Shown: positions 51,996 through 61,721, counted from the first letter of the stretch. The stretch is 64,000 nucleotides of DNA from Namhaeicola litoreus (GCF_042679565.1 NZ_JBHTMY010000002.1:868001-932000), one strand, 5' to 3'. The notes: generated from the letters alone by a model not told the origin. A program made the numbers and translations.

Positions 51996-53705
51996 TTAAT
52001 GTTTATCAGATTCTGGATGGTCTAAATCAGGCACAGGCACGCCACCCGAGAAGTCAGATGGCATACCAGTCGAGAAGGTAGCATTCCACGACTCTACCGA
52101 GATCGGCTCGAAGCGCGGTTTGTCTTCGGGTTCAAATCGGATCGGCTGACCAGCAAAAACTGGAAGCAGCACATCATCACGCACGGTCACCTGACCGTTA
52201 ACAATAACGGCTTTCATACCCGTTGAAGGGACTGCGCCCTTATCGTAGGTTGAATTATCCCTGAAGGTTTCAGGGTTAAACACCACGATATCAGCAACCA
52301 TTCCGTTTTGGATACGACCGCGTTCTTGGAAAAACTTTAAGCCTGTATCTCCTAAATGTTTGGCAGCATTGTAGCTTAGGATTGACATTAACTGCATCAT
52401 AGGGATGTTGTGTTCCCGACCAAGCCTTATGGTAGCACCTCTAGAACCAGCCGTGCGGGGATGGGTGCCCCCAAGTGAGTCCATAGGGTAATCCCAAGGA
52501 GCTAGGTATGGTGTGGCACCAACTGCGTCGCTACCCATGGTTACACCTTTCAGCGTCAACCACTTCCATTGGTCTTCCTCCGGCATTTTGAATATGACAA
52601 TCGGCCTAGTTGGTTCGGATGCCACCGTGGCTTTGTAGGTCTCCAAAGTATAGTACTTACCTGTAACCGGATCCAGCATGGTATCTTCATATCGTTTACC
52701 CATTTTGTCAATCCAGATCTCCGGTCTAAGGAACTCTGCATTGAGCGTAGTGGAACCCGCAGCATAGGGATAGATTTCTCCCCAAATATTGTGTCCTTGT
52801 TCTTGAAGTCTGGTAATCATTTCGTGTGCAAGACGCCAACCAGGGTTATTGAAGTGTTCTACATTTGCTGGAGCTCCAAGCGCCACGGCGTTGGCAATAA
52901 GTTCTTGTGCGCCGTTATTCTCTTCCGTGTCGTTACCAAGCGTATAGCGTGTATGTGCACCGGTCGCACGACCATAGCGTGCTCCTACCTTCTGCACCTC
53001 GAACATCTCGCGTGAAGACACACCTGCTCTCATGTAACCCACAGTACTACCGATACCCACTGCACCCGCTTGTAAACCTTTATCAATTTCTTGAAGAATT
53101 GCATTACCTTGCTCAAGGTTTGGACGCGTTTGGCTCCATCCTTTTTTCGCACGGGTTGTGTAAGCGGCTATAGGGCCGTTGATTAAGTAATCAGCGCCGT
53201 CTGACCCGTCGATAAACATTGCGCGGGCTAACTCGTGGCTAACCGCAACTCCATAGTTGGCTTGGGTCACACCAGCTCGCGCTTCGTACCAGGGCGCGAT
53301 GTAGGATCCTGCACAGCCCATCTCGAAATCCATGCTGCTGGTTAAGCCATCACGCAACCCAAGAGAATAACCGATTGGCGTTTGAAAATGGAAATGTGTA
53401 TCAATAAATCCAGGGGCAACAATTTTACCTGTGGCATCCACGGTTTCTTTTCCAGAAATAGACTCTTCGGTTATTAACGCAATTCTTCCGTCAAGGATCC
53501 CCACATTTCTAACAGCGTCAAACTCTGTTTCTGGGTCTATGACTCTACCGTTGAGTATGACTACATCAAATTCGGTAGAGGCGGGTAACGCCTTGTAATC
53601 CGACTTTTTGTTATCTCCTTCAGGTGATGGGTTACAATTAGTGAGCATCACAAGCCCTAAACAAGCGATGCTAAATAGTCTTAAAAATTTTAGTTTTATT
53701 TTCAT
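51996..53705 (-). CDS. D-aminoacylase-like amidohydrolase, lipoprotein
   Basis: A 569-residue amidohydrolase-3 type protein with a lipoprotein leader (ML-T-N-C). It has YDVVILNG-like start FDVVILNGRVIDPETEFD, GFIDTHFH for metal His, the MDFEMGCAGSY stretch, GAHTRYTLGN and VEHFNNPGW His residues, and TMGSDAVGATPYLAPWD with the catalytic Asp. These match N-acyl-D-amino acid deacylases (D-aminoacylase, N-acyl-D-glutamate deacylase group). It probably deacylates modified D-amino acids or cyclic amides at the periplasmic face of the outer membrane. A close paralogue lies at 56518. Confidence 0.85.
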   Translation of the reverse strand: MKIKLKFLRLFSIACLGLVMLTNCNPSPEGDNKKSDYKALPASTEFDVVILNGRVIDPETEFDAVRNVGILDGRIALITEESISGKETVDATGKIVAPGFIDTHFHFQTPIGYSLGLRDGLTSSMDFEMGCAGSYIAPWYEARAGVTQANYGVAVSHELARAMFIDGSDGADYLINGPIAAYTTRAKKGWSQTRPNLEQGNAILQEIDKGLQAGAVGIGSTVGYMRAGVSSREMFEVQKVGARYGRATGAHTRYTLGNDTEENNGAQELIANAVALGAPANVEHFNNPGWRLAHEMITRLQEQGHNIWGEIYPYAAGSTTLNAEFLRPEIWIDKMGKRYEDTMLDPVTGKYYTLETYKATVASEPTRPIVIFKMPEEDQWKWLTLKGVTMGSDAVGATPYLAPWDYPMDSLGGTHPRTAGSRGATIRLGREHNIPMMQLMSILSYNAAKHLGDTGLKFFQERGRIQNGMVADIVVFNPETFRDNSTYDKGAVPSTGMKAVIVNGQVTVRDDVLLPVFAGQPIRFEPEDKPRFEPISVESWNATFSTGMPSDFSGGVPVPDLDHPESDKH

Positions 53706-53763
53706 TTTTTCTTTTATAAAGTTTAATTGAATTTATCTGAATTGAGATACCTAAAAGCTTGTT

Positions 53764-54348
53764 TCAGGAGTTAGTTTTACGTTTTACTGATTCAATCGCA
53801 ACAGGATTACTTAACTTTTGACCTTTCACAAAAGGGCCTTCATTGGATGTATCCCTTATTTGCTGAATGGCCCGCACGACCTCCATACCTTTCACAACGC
53901 GTCCAAAGGCGGCAAAGCCCTGCATATCAGCGTTACGACTACCCCCAAAATCCATACTGGGCTGATCGCCAATGATGATAAAAAAAGCGGCAGCGGTGGC
54001 AGTACCCACTTCACGACGGGCTAGCGAGAGGGTTCCGTCGAGGTGTTTAATGCCTGTTTGTTTGGTAGATTCATGAGCAATGAATTCGGTCGGAGGCGAT
54101 TCTGTCAGTAATCCACCTTGTATGGCTTCAATCACTGGTGAACCAGCATCATTGTCAGGGCGGATTACCCGATAAAATGCTGCCCCTTGGTATAAACCGC
54201 GGTCCACGTAGTCTAAAAAATCCCCTGCAGATAATGGGGCTTTTTGGGGATAAACCACCAGTTCAATATCCCCAAGGGATGTGCAGAGAATGACAGTCAC
54301 TGACTGTTCTTCTGCGCGGCCTTCGAAAGTTTGAAATTTTTCTTTCAA
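53764..54348 (-). CDS. Cyclophilin-type peptidyl-prolyl isomerase
   Basis: A 194-residue single cyclophilin domain: SLGDIELVVYPQKAPLSAGDFLDYVDRGLYQGAAFYRVIR, IQGGLL, LSLARREVGTATAAAFFIIIGDQPSMDFGG, and FAAFGRVVKGMEVVRAI. It catalyses proline cis-trans change in folding. No clear signal peptide is seen from this start, though the family in Bacteroidetes is often exported. The active Arg of FYRVI is present. Copy 2 of the 89-bp element (54426-54514) lies 78 bp upstream. Confidence 0.85.
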   Translation of the reverse strand: MKEKFQTFEGRAEEQSVTVILCTSLGDIELVVYPQKAPLSAGDFLDYVDRGLYQGAAFYRVIRPDNDAGSPVIEAIQGGLLTESPPTEFIAHESTKQTGIKHLDGTLSLARREVGTATAAAFFIIIGDQPSMDFGGSRNADMQGFAAFGRVVKGMEVVRAIQQIRDTSNEGPFVKGQKLSNPVAIESVKRKTNS

Positions 54349-54425
54349 AACATAAATAGTTGATTATTCATTATATGGATATATTTATCCGATTTATTTT
54401 AAAATTACTTCAATATTTCAAGCTT

Positions 54426-54514
54426 GAATTCAATCGGGATATTCCCGATGGTGCAATGGCAAATCCAATATTCATCTCAATAGTGATTCATTTGTGTCTC
54501 CATGTTTAGCATGT
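54426..54514. repeat. 89-bp intergenic element, copy 2
   Basis: Partner of 47142-47230. Its dyad ATCGGGATATTCCCGAT (54433-54449) is a perfect inverted repeat; the identical core GCAATGGCAAATCCAATAT is at 54453-54471. It is upstream of the cyclophilin gene and downstream of the porin gene. Confidence 0.85.
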
Positions 54515-54583
54515 GGTTAATTCTGTCTTGTTTATTCATTTTTCAGAGGGTTTAGTGATGATTAATGGCAGGTATTCATCCGT

Positions 54584-55969
54584 TTAGAATTGATACTTCG
54601 CCATTGTCTGTAAACGGTTTGCTCTTCCTATTGAACCATCGGTAGTTTCTTGGTTACCATACATAAATTCAATACCACAAGTGAAATTTTTTAATGGTCT
54701 GTAAATGAGATTCAAATGTCCGATTCCTCCTTGTTTTAATGCCAGCGGGTCTCTTGATTCCTTAGATTCAAGCCAACCATAGGCTACTGATAAATTGGAA
54801 GTGAATTTGTCACTCCACTCATGCGAAAAACCTAATAAAAGAGAATAAGCAGGTAATGTTTCAAGTTTTCCATCAATGTTGATAACGGCATTGGCATCGC
54901 TACCCGCAAAGGCCATGATGTTTTCACCCGAGCCATTACCATAAGAAAAATTCCAGGTAAAGTAATCGCTCTTACCGATGTATTGTCTGCCACCGACAAC
55001 GAAGTCGTTTTGAAGTGCACTGGCATCGGGTCCTTCGGCTCCACCATCCCAATGCAATTGAGCAAAGCTGGCCCCCATAATCAATAGCCCAGTTTTCCAA
55101 CTATAGTCGGCTCTAAAAGCCAATAAGGGCAATTGAAGTGATGACTTTCCACCCACCATATCCGGATTCTCAATCCCCAAAAAGTCTAAATTTTCAATAC
55201 CGGCAGCAACCTTCCAATGTTCGTTAATCTTTTTTTGATAGCGAACGAGCGTTGTACGTCCTCCAAACAAGGCATCTCCGGCAGCAAAGTCAATAAGAGT
55301 GACCAAGGACTCCAGATATGATAAAGTCGTCCATGTTTGTCCCACGATAAAATCTCCGGCAACAACGTAGGCATGTCGTAACCTAAGCTGATTTCCGGCA
55401 GACCAAAAATCTCCCTCAATGAATAATCGTAAAGGAACTTTACCTGATGTTCGGCGAACATCGAAATTAAAACGGGTTTCTCTGGCCATAAAATTGATAT
55501 ACCCATCGTCTGCGTATTCCGGTGTACCCTTTACAGGGATGGTCGACATGAGAAACTGGGTTTTATCTGTGGTTCCGTTAAAATCATAAAGAATATCTAC
55601 TTTTAAGTAACCTCCTATTTTCATGCGAAAATCACTTCCAAACATCGGCCACGATCCCTTGAAATCATCGTTAACAAGGTCACTTCCCGTTATTACAGGG
55701 TTTGGTTCGCGCATGTCTTCCTTGGGTATGACTAATATTTGATCCCCCAAGGTATCACTTTGGGCTGCTTTTACCTGTTGTAGATGTGTAGAGGATGAAT
55801 CACTTTCTATTTGGTCGATATACTTTTCCAATTCATTGATCCTTTGCGTATATTCCTTTAACATCTTTATTTCGGCCTTTATGGAATCCAGATCCTGGGC
55901 ATGAAGCTGGCCTTTGCTCGCAACAAGAATGAATAAAATGATGAGGAGTTTAATTTTTTTTATTAACAT
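54584..55969 (-). CDS. DcaP-type trimeric outer-membrane porin
   Basis: A 461-residue protein with a signal peptide ending LHAQ, a coiled-coil-like N-terminal segment (about residues 28-60, SIKAEIKMLKEYTQRINELEKYIDQIE), and then a barrel from about residue 100: GGYLKVDILYDFNG, FEGDFW-like VPLRLFIEGDFW, LRLRHAYVVAGDFIVGQTWT, and a C-terminal Phe (TMAKYQF). These match the DcaP family, whose trimers let small anions such as dicarboxylates and acidic amino-acid derivatives through. It is a natural entry pore for the island's substrate. It lies between the cyclophilin and an amidohydrolase remnant on the same strand. Confidence 0.85.
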   Translation of the reverse strand: MLIKKIKLLIILFILVASKGQLHAQDLDSIKAEIKMLKEYTQRINELEKYIDQIESDSSSTHLQQVKAAQSDTLGDQILVIPKEDMREPNPVITGSDLVNDDFKGSWPMFGSDFRMKIGGYLKVDILYDFNGTTDKTQFLMSTIPVKGTPEYADDGYINFMARETRFNFDVRRTSGKVPLRLFIEGDFWSAGNQLRLRHAYVVAGDFIVGQTWTTLSYLESLVTLIDFAAGDALFGGRTTLVRYQKKINEHWKVAAGIENLDFLGIENPDMVGGKSSLQLPLLAFRADYSWKTGLLIMGASFAQLHWDGGAEGPDASALQNDFVVGGRQYIGKSDYFTWNFSYGNGSGENIMAFAGSDANAVINIDGKLETLPAYSLLLGFSHEWSDKFTSNLSVAYGWLESKESRDPLALKQGGIGHLNLIYRPLKNFTCGIEFMYGNQETTDGSIGRANRLQTMAKYQF

Positions 55970-56070
55970 AAGATTACATCAGTTTTAAATGGTTGTTGAT
56001 TAAATTCTAATGAGCATCTAAGGATGGGCTCATCTTTTTGAAAAATACATCCAGAGATGATTTAACTATT

Positions 56071-56498
56071 TTAAGATTGATTTGGATCAAACAACCGTGG
56101 TTCAATTTCTATTTCATCGATTTTCCCTTTTTCTTGAACAGGGAAACGAATCGGTTTGCCTGGAAAAACTTTTAATACTTCAGAGTCTTTTACTACAATC
56201 ACCCCATTTACCAAGACATAAGGAATACCGGTTGATCGTATAGCTCCCATTCCTGGTTCATAGGTAGTGTTCTCTGTAACCGTTTCAGGATTGAAAATGA
56301 CAATATCCGCAACCATCCCTTTTTGCATACGTCCTTTTGTTTTAAAATGAGGGATACCGTCAAAATTTGTCTCTGGGTCCATGACGCCACCGTTCAAGAT
56401 GACCATGTCAAATTCCTGATTGGAATCTGCCCCTTTTTCGGTTGTTGTTTCATTACAGCTACTGAAAATAAGCGCCGAAATAAAGAGTGTTTTTTCAT
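56071..56498 (-). pseudogene. Decayed D-aminoacylase-like amidohydrolase remnant
   Basis: From the ATG at 56498 a lipoprotein leader (L-I-F-S-S-C after one missing A in an A run) leads into FDMVILNGGVMDPETNFDG, the start of a D-aminoacylase-like protein. The next residues jump straight to the C-terminal part KGRMQKGMVADIVIFNPETV...RFPVQEKG. The whole catalytic middle (about 420 residues in the intact neighbour at 56518) is deleted in frame, so all metal ligands are lost. The 111-residue open frame from 56406 may still be translated but cannot be an active enzyme. Confidence 0.8.
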
Positions 56499-56517
56499 TT
56501 TATTATAGTTCGATTAA

Positions 56518-58230
56518 TTAGTATTCTTTTTTATTAAGCGCTTTTCCCGCTCCGGAATCGTCATCTAAATGTATCTCTAAAAGCTCTGGATTTAAACCAA
56601 TGGTGTGTTCATTCAACCATTTATTTTGATCAATGGGGACAAACCTTCCTTTTGATTCTATCGGGAAACGAATTTCTTGTCCGGCCTTTACAGGAAGTAC
56701 TTCATTGTTTTTTACTACGGTAACGCCATTCACAATAACATAAGGAATACCGGTAGTAGGGGTGCCATGCTCGCCTACTTTAAAAGTGGAATTTTCTTTT
56801 ATCGTGTTTGGGTTAAAAATGGTAATATCCGCCACTTTCCCTATTTGAATTCTACCGCGTTGCTTCATCGCTTCAAGACCAGAATCGCCTAAGTGTTTCG
56901 CTACCCAATAACTGGCTTGGGAAATCGTAAACATCAATGGTATGCCTTGTTCACGTCCTAATCTAAAACAAGTGCCATGAGAACCTGAAGTGCGAGGATG
57001 TCCACGGTATTCAGACCAATCCGCATCCCATGGCAGCAATTTGCCGTCAGCACCTACACCTGCCATCGCATCACTTGCAATGGTCATGTGCGGAATTGCC
57101 AACCAATTATTCATCCATTCTTTTCGATATGGAAATTCAACTACAACCGATCTCCCCGGTTCTTTTTTCATCAATGCGGCATAAGTTTCGTTGGTAAGGT
57201 AGGCATCATCAATGGGGTCATAAATCGTTTCTTCGTATTTGTAACCGCGTTTCTCTACCCATTCAGAAGGTCTTAAGAAAGCAGCAGCGATCGCTGTTGA
57301 TCCGGCAGCATAAGGATAGTATTCAGACCACATATTCAACCCTTTATCTCTGGCCATTTGTAATTTTTCTTCAATTTCCCACCAGCCATAATCATTGTTA
57401 TGCGCCATTAATAATGGAGCACCCAATAACATCGCATTGGTAAACATCTCGTCAAAAGCGATAGGTGCTTCAGTAGGAGTTTCTGATAAAAGATGATACC
57501 TCGTATGAACAGAGGTAAGACGTCCGTAATTCGCACCAACCCTTTGCCCTTCAAAAAGCTCATAACTGCTTATTCCATTGGCCATATAGGCAATAGGTGC
57601 AGCAACACCTATGGCCCCTTGACGCAGATCTTCATCCATTAAAGCCATCACTTTATTCATTTCCTCCACGGTGGATTTCGTATCTGCCCAACCTTGAACA
57701 CCATCTGTTAACGCTTTCGCAGCATACGTAGGAATAGTTGAGTAATCGACCGGCCCATTGAGTTCAGCATCAGGATCATGAACAGCCATTCTATTAAATA
57801 ACAAGCTGGCAGATGTACCATAGTTGACTTGCCAACCCGATTTTGCTCTGTCACCGTACCAAGCCTTTACATTATATGAGCCGGCTTCCAGATCCATACC
57901 TGTTGTTACGCCATCCCTGAGTGCCATCTTGCTTGCAAAGACATCCGTTGCATGGTAGTGTGTATCAATAAATCCTGGAGCTACCACATGCCCTGTAGCA
58001 TCGATCGTTTCCTTTCCTTTTATTTTTTCCTTGGTGATGACGACGATTAGACCATCTTTGATGCCGACATTAGCTACATCATCAAACATCGTTTCCGGAT
58101 CTATCACTCGACCATGTAATATGACGATATCATATTCCGGTGTTGATTGAGCTATTTCTTTTTTCTTTTCTTGAGCATCTGCAATTGCAATGCTGAATGC
58201 AATAAATAATAAGCTTAGAATTTTTTTCAT
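56518..58230 (-). CDS. D-aminoacylase-like amidohydrolase, secreted
   Basis: A 570-residue paralogue of the gene at 51996, here with an ordinary signal peptide ending ADAQ. Motifs: YDIVILHGRVIDPETMFD, GFIDTHYH (HxH), MDLEAGSYNVKAWYGD, SVHTRYHLL and MAHNNDYGWWEI His residues, and IASDAMAGVG with the Asp. The region around YPYAAGSTAIAAAFLRP is shared with the paralogue. It should hydrolyse an N-acyl or cyclic amide of an amino acid, with specificity different from the paralogue. The decayed third copy follows it directly downstream. Confidence 0.85.
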   Translation of the reverse strand: MKKILSLLFIAFSIAIADAQEKKKEIAQSTPEYDIVILHGRVIDPETMFDDVANVGIKDGLIVVITKEKIKGKETIDATGHVVAPGFIDTHYHATDVFASKMALRDGVTTGMDLEAGSYNVKAWYGDRAKSGWQVNYGTSASLLFNRMAVHDPDAELNGPVDYSTIPTYAAKALTDGVQGWADTKSTVEEMNKVMALMDEDLRQGAIGVAAPIAYMANGISSYELFEGQRVGANYGRLTSVHTRYHLLSETPTEAPIAFDEMFTNAMLLGAPLLMAHNNDYGWWEIEEKLQMARDKGLNMWSEYYPYAAGSTAIAAAFLRPSEWVEKRGYKYEETIYDPIDDAYLTNETYAALMKKEPGRSVVVEFPYRKEWMNNWLAIPHMTIASDAMAGVGADGKLLPWDADWSEYRGHPRTSGSHGTCFRLGREQGIPLMFTISQASYWVAKHLGDSGLEAMKQRGRIQIGKVADITIFNPNTIKENSTFKVGEHGTPTTGIPYVIVNGVTVVKNNEVLPVKAGQEIRFPIESKGRFVPIDQNKWLNEHTIGLNPELLEIHLDDDSGAGKALNKKEY

Positions 58231-58354
58231 GTTGTTTGTTTGGTTTCAATAAATAATACTGATTGATAATCAACTACTCGAAGCTATTTAAAGTCTACTG
58301 CAGCAAATAAATGGAGTAATATGGAAGGTGAGATTTTTTCTTTTCATCTTTTGA

Positions 58355-58639
58355 TTATTGTTTGCTTGTTAAAATGTGTACTGATAAAATTTCGTACCGG
58401 ATATCGTTTAGAGCATTAAGTAATCCGAGTAATGCCGATTGGTCCGGGAAATATCCAATAAGATTTATTACATCTTCTTCACTTTCCTGACGTATCTGCA
58501 TATCGTCAACAATATGCAGGAGGGTAGCGTTGATTTTACCCTTTAATAAAATGTGGTAAATCGCTTCTTTTTGATAGCTAAAACTCTTCTGAATTTCATA
58601 GCAAGGACTCTTTTGAAAAGATGTTTGATCATTTGACAT
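58355..58639 (-). CDS. Small protein next to MalT-type regulator, unknown
   Basis: A 94-residue soluble protein from the ATG at 58639 (MSNDQTSFQ); the ORF could start six codons earlier. It has a helix-strand pattern: QKEAIYHILLKGKINATLLHIVDDMQI, VINLIGYFPDQSALLGLLNALNDIRYEILSVHIL. I do not recognise the family; related small proteins do occur beside MalT-type regulators in Bacteroidetes, and it starts 64 bp after the LuxR stop, so the two are likely co-transcribed. A regulatory partner role is a guess. Confidence 0.55.
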   Translation of the reverse strand: MSNDQTSFQKSPCYEIQKSFSYQKEAIYHILLKGKINATLLHIVDDMQIRQESEEDVINLIGYFPDQSALLGLLNALNDIRYEILSVHILTSKQ

Positions 58640-58703
58640 GACTAAATTTATAAACACTAAATCGACTAAGGTCTACGACTTTAGTCACAAAAAAGTAAGA
58701 TTA

Positions 58704-61337
58704 TTAGAGTGATATAGCTCTATCCATTATTTTCTTCAGCATAGAAGTGCGATTAGAGACCTTGAGTTTTTTGTATATATTGGTTAAATGACTCTTTACT
58801 GTTCCGATAGAAATATGGAGTTGATCAGCGATTTCTTTATTTCTATGACCATTGGCGATGAGTTTAACTAATTCTAACTCACGCAGCGTTAATTCCGGGG
58901 CATCAGATTCATCTTTTGAGACTGATTTCGGAGTTGATAAATTCAGTCCTAATCGGACTAAAATACGTTGTGATTTTGTAGATAATTCCAATTGACGGAA
59001 TAGGGCCGGCATAACCTGAAATGCTTCTAAAACAGCCCTTTTTAGCCCTTTCTCCTCAGCAAGTAATATTGCTTTTTCCAATGATGTTTGCGTCTGCTTT
59101 TGTTTGCCGAGCCGGAGCAGTGCCATCGCCTTAAGAAGTTCGATATCGATGTCGTGATACCTGTTGTTGACTTCATCTAGAAAAGACTCTACCTCTGAAA
59201 GAACATGAAGTGCCTCCTCGACTTGTAAAATTGAACCATGGCTGATGATGATCCTTATTTTGGTAAGTTCAGGTACATCGATCAAAAACATATATGATGC
59301 AGCGCTTTGTTTTACCCAATTCGTTTCTGCCCAAGCTAGTTTCTCTTTACCTTTTCCATTGAGTAAAGCAACTCTTGCCTTAGCAGATTGATAATAAATT
59401 TGAAACCTGCTATCCTTTAGTTTACCAATCTTTTCTTTCATTTCTTTTAGAAGCATTTTAGAAGCGTTTTCGTTTCCCTCAAGTGTTCTAAAAAGAATTA
59501 AGCCGGCCAGCGTATCAAAATACACCCTATAATTAAATACTCCTTGAAACGCTTTGGCTTCAATTAAGGAATGTATAACTTCATACTCATTGAAAAATTG
59601 AAAGGCAACATTGCCTTGAAAATAAGAACCCCATCCTTTCGCATAGAGTAAATCAGAATCTTGAACAAGAAAAAGCAACTTTTTTGAGTCATTAATTGCT
59701 AATTCTAAATTTCCAGAAAGTAAGTGAATAAGCACTTTACCGTGTATGGAGCGCACATGCATTTTTGAGGAAGGCTCAAATTTTTCTTGAATGGCCTCAA
59801 GTGTCCTCAATGCCAATTCAGTTAAGCCAAGCATATGTCTGCTAGTTGCCAATATTAATTCCCTGCGTCCGCCAAACATGTAAGTTTCATCATGGCACAA
59901 GGCTTTAGATCGTTCGAGCGATTCTACTGCTTTTTTGGGGTCAGGTTTGAAATAGGTAAGGAAGTACCCTAGATGAAACAGATAAAGGGAAATGTTCTCG
60001 TCACTTAAATTTTCTAAGCCGATTGATTCTAGCGTTTTTAGGATGGAAGAAATTTCCTCTATGTTCCAAGTTTCCTCGCAAATCAGTAATTCCGTGAGTA
60101 ATATATCAACATTGGCTTTTCGAATTTGCCACGGAATATCGCTGTACCATCGTTGCACAACCCACCATTTTCCTTCATCTAGAAAAGGTGTTCTATGTTC
60201 ACTAATCAAAGCGAAAACCAAGTCAAAATTTCCTGCCTTTATCGCATATTGAATGGCTTCATCGACCAGGCCTTTCCCTGAATACCATGAGCAAATATGA
60301 AGGTATAGTGGTTTAATAAGGTCCGGTTCTGTTCTTTTTAATTGCTGCTTAAGAATATCTCCTATCAAATGGTGGAATCTGTTCCAGTTTCCTTCATTTG
60401 TAGTTTGAATGAGAAAAAAATTCAATTCTTTTAGTTTGGAGAGGAAAACATCACCCTCACATGAATCGGGAAAGGCGAAACTACAAATGAAATTAATGAG
60501 CTCAGCATTAAATTGATCGCAATGCGCAATAAGTTGCATTTGTCTAAAAAAGCCCGAATCAAGGCCTACGCTAATTAAAGACATAATACGATCAAGGTCA
60601 TTGATTAAAAATTTCGAACCTGAATTTTCGTCTTTTAAAACCGAAAAATCACTTGCCAATAGTATCATTCTAATTACAAGAATCCAACCCTCCGTTTTAG
60701 TGCTAAGTTCTTTGATTTTTTCCTCACTAAATTCTACACGCTGTTCTAGGGCAATGAGCTGCGCGATTTCATCTTCATCAAATTTGAGCGTTCGCATCCG
60801 AAATTCAATCATTTTTTGATAGAGTCGGAGTTCTTTAAATTGAAAAGGGGGGTCCCATCGAGTAATAATTATGATCTGTAGATTAACTAAGTTTTCTCTT
60901 AATAAGGTCTCAACCAATTGATGAATATCCGGGTTATGGATCAAATAATAGTCATCAAAAATCAAGCTCGTTTGTTTCTGAAACTCGTTAACGATATTTA
61001 TAATGCTATTAATAATTCCTTCCCAAGAAAGAAAATGAAGTTCCTTTTCGAGTTCTTTTAATTTTTCTATTTCGACAGACTCTGAACGCTTAAGCATTTC
61101 GATGAAATAAGAAATGAAAGTTGCCGAGTCATTCATGCTCTTATCTATAGATAGCCAAGCATAATTATTTTGGCAATGCTCAAGCCATTGACTCACAACA
61201 ATACTCTTCCCATAGCCGGCAGGAGCTGAGAGCAATATAAATGGCAAGTGACTGTGCTTTTCCAACTTCTCCAAAAGTCTCTTCCTTTTGAGAAGATCTT
61301 TTGTGATTACTTGTCGATTTAGTTTAGTGTTGAGCAT
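58704..61337 (-). CDS. MalT-type LuxR-family transcriptional regulator
   Basis: An 877-residue regulator of the MalT/large ATP-binding LuxR type. It has an N-terminal STAND ATPase with Walker A (SAPAGYGKSI, about residues 38-48) and Walker B (TSLIFDDYYLI), a winged-helix part, a long TPR-like superhelix (about 400-790), and a C-terminal LuxR helix-turn-helix (about 810-870, LTLRELELVKLIANGHRNKEIADQLHISIGTVKSHLTNIYKKL). Relatives bind a small ligand plus ATP and then activate transcription. It is the only DNA-binding protein in the island and its obvious controller. A promoter (61393-61420) lies just upstream. Confidence 0.9.
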   Translation of the reverse strand: MLNTKLNRQVITKDLLKRKRLLEKLEKHSHLPFILLSAPAGYGKSIVVSQWLEHCQNNYAWLSIDKSMNDSATFISYFIEMLKRSESVEIEKLKELEKELHFLSWEGIINSIINIVNEFQKQTSLIFDDYYLIHNPDIHQLVETLLRENLVNLQIIIITRWDPPFQFKELRLYQKMIEFRMRTLKFDEDEIAQLIALEQRVEFSEEKIKELSTKTEGWILVIRMILLASDFSVLKDENSGSKFLINDLDRIMSLISVGLDSGFFRQMQLIAHCDQFNAELINFICSFAFPDSCEGDVFLSKLKELNFFLIQTTNEGNWNRFHHLIGDILKQQLKRTEPDLIKPLYLHICSWYSGKGLVDEAIQYAIKAGNFDLVFALISEHRTPFLDEGKWWVVQRWYSDIPWQIRKANVDILLTELLICEETWNIEEISSILKTLESIGLENLSDENISLYLFHLGYFLTYFKPDPKKAVESLERSKALCHDETYMFGGRRELILATSRHMLGLTELALRTLEAIQEKFEPSSKMHVRSIHGKVLIHLLSGNLELAINDSKKLLFLVQDSDLLYAKGWGSYFQGNVAFQFFNEYEVIHSLIEAKAFQGVFNYRVYFDTLAGLILFRTLEGNENASKMLLKEMKEKIGKLKDSRFQIYYQSAKARVALLNGKGKEKLAWAETNWVKQSAASYMFLIDVPELTKIRIIISHGSILQVEEALHVLSEVESFLDEVNNRYHDIDIELLKAMALLRLGKQKQTQTSLEKAILLAEEKGLKRAVLEAFQVMPALFRQLELSTKSQRILVRLGLNLSTPKSVSKDESDAPELTLRELELVKLIANGHRNKEIADQLHISIGTVKSHLTNIYKKLKVSNRTSMLKKIMDRAISL

Positions 61338-61392
61338 TAAAATATTAATGTAATATCAAATTAATAATATTTGCTTTAGTAATTCATTAATT

Positions 61393-61420
61393 CAAAGTTA
61401 ATTAACTAAAAAAATACCAA
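61393..61420 (-). promoter_or_regulatory. Promoter of the MalT-type regulator gene
   Basis: On the minus strand TTG (61420-61418) and TAACTTTG (61400-61393) are 17 bp apart, fitting the Bacteroidetes -33/-7 pair, about 55 bp before the ATG at 61337. Confidence 0.55.
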
Positions 61421-61641
61421 TTTAAGGATCCTAACTTATAGGTTTTGGATCTTGATCTTATTCGCTCCTAATTCAAACATTAATTGATATAAACCAAAGA
61501 AAGTCCGGTTCATATAAATAAAATGGCGGGAGCCTCTGTTGTCATAAATTTTGCGAACTTATTTCATAGGTTAAAATTAAGATTATTTCTTAACTTTCTG
61601 TGATGACTAAGTTAGCATGCCTACACCGTGTTATTTACATA

Positions 61642-61673
61642 AAAAAACTGCGAAGCTAGCTTCGCAGTTTTTT
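61642..61673 (-). terminator. Perfect palindromic terminator
   Basis: A 32-bp perfect inverted repeat centred on GCTAGC: the arm AAAAAACTGCGAAGCT pairs with its mirror copy ending in T6, working on both strands. It lies about 50 bp after the amidohydrolase stop at 61722. Confidence 0.88.
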
Positions 61674-61721
61674 GATTGAATTTGCCATATAAATCTGTAT
61701 ACCTGTTTTAGGATGACTTAC

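Larger units (their letters stand above)
61338..61721. other. Intergenic region, regulator to amidohydrolase
   Basis: A 384-bp gap holding the promoter at 61393-61420 near the regulator and a terminator at 61642-61673 near the amidohydrolase. Between them I see nothing I would name. Confidence 0.6.

Noticed and set aside
52569..53015. 148-codon ORF opposite the D-aminoacylase-like gene
   Set aside because: It is antisense to a conserved catalytic region and looks like a shadow of the true frame.
54426..54514. Insertion sequence remnant as the source of the 89-bp element
   Set aside because: No terminal inverted repeats, target duplication or transposase fragment is visible around either copy.
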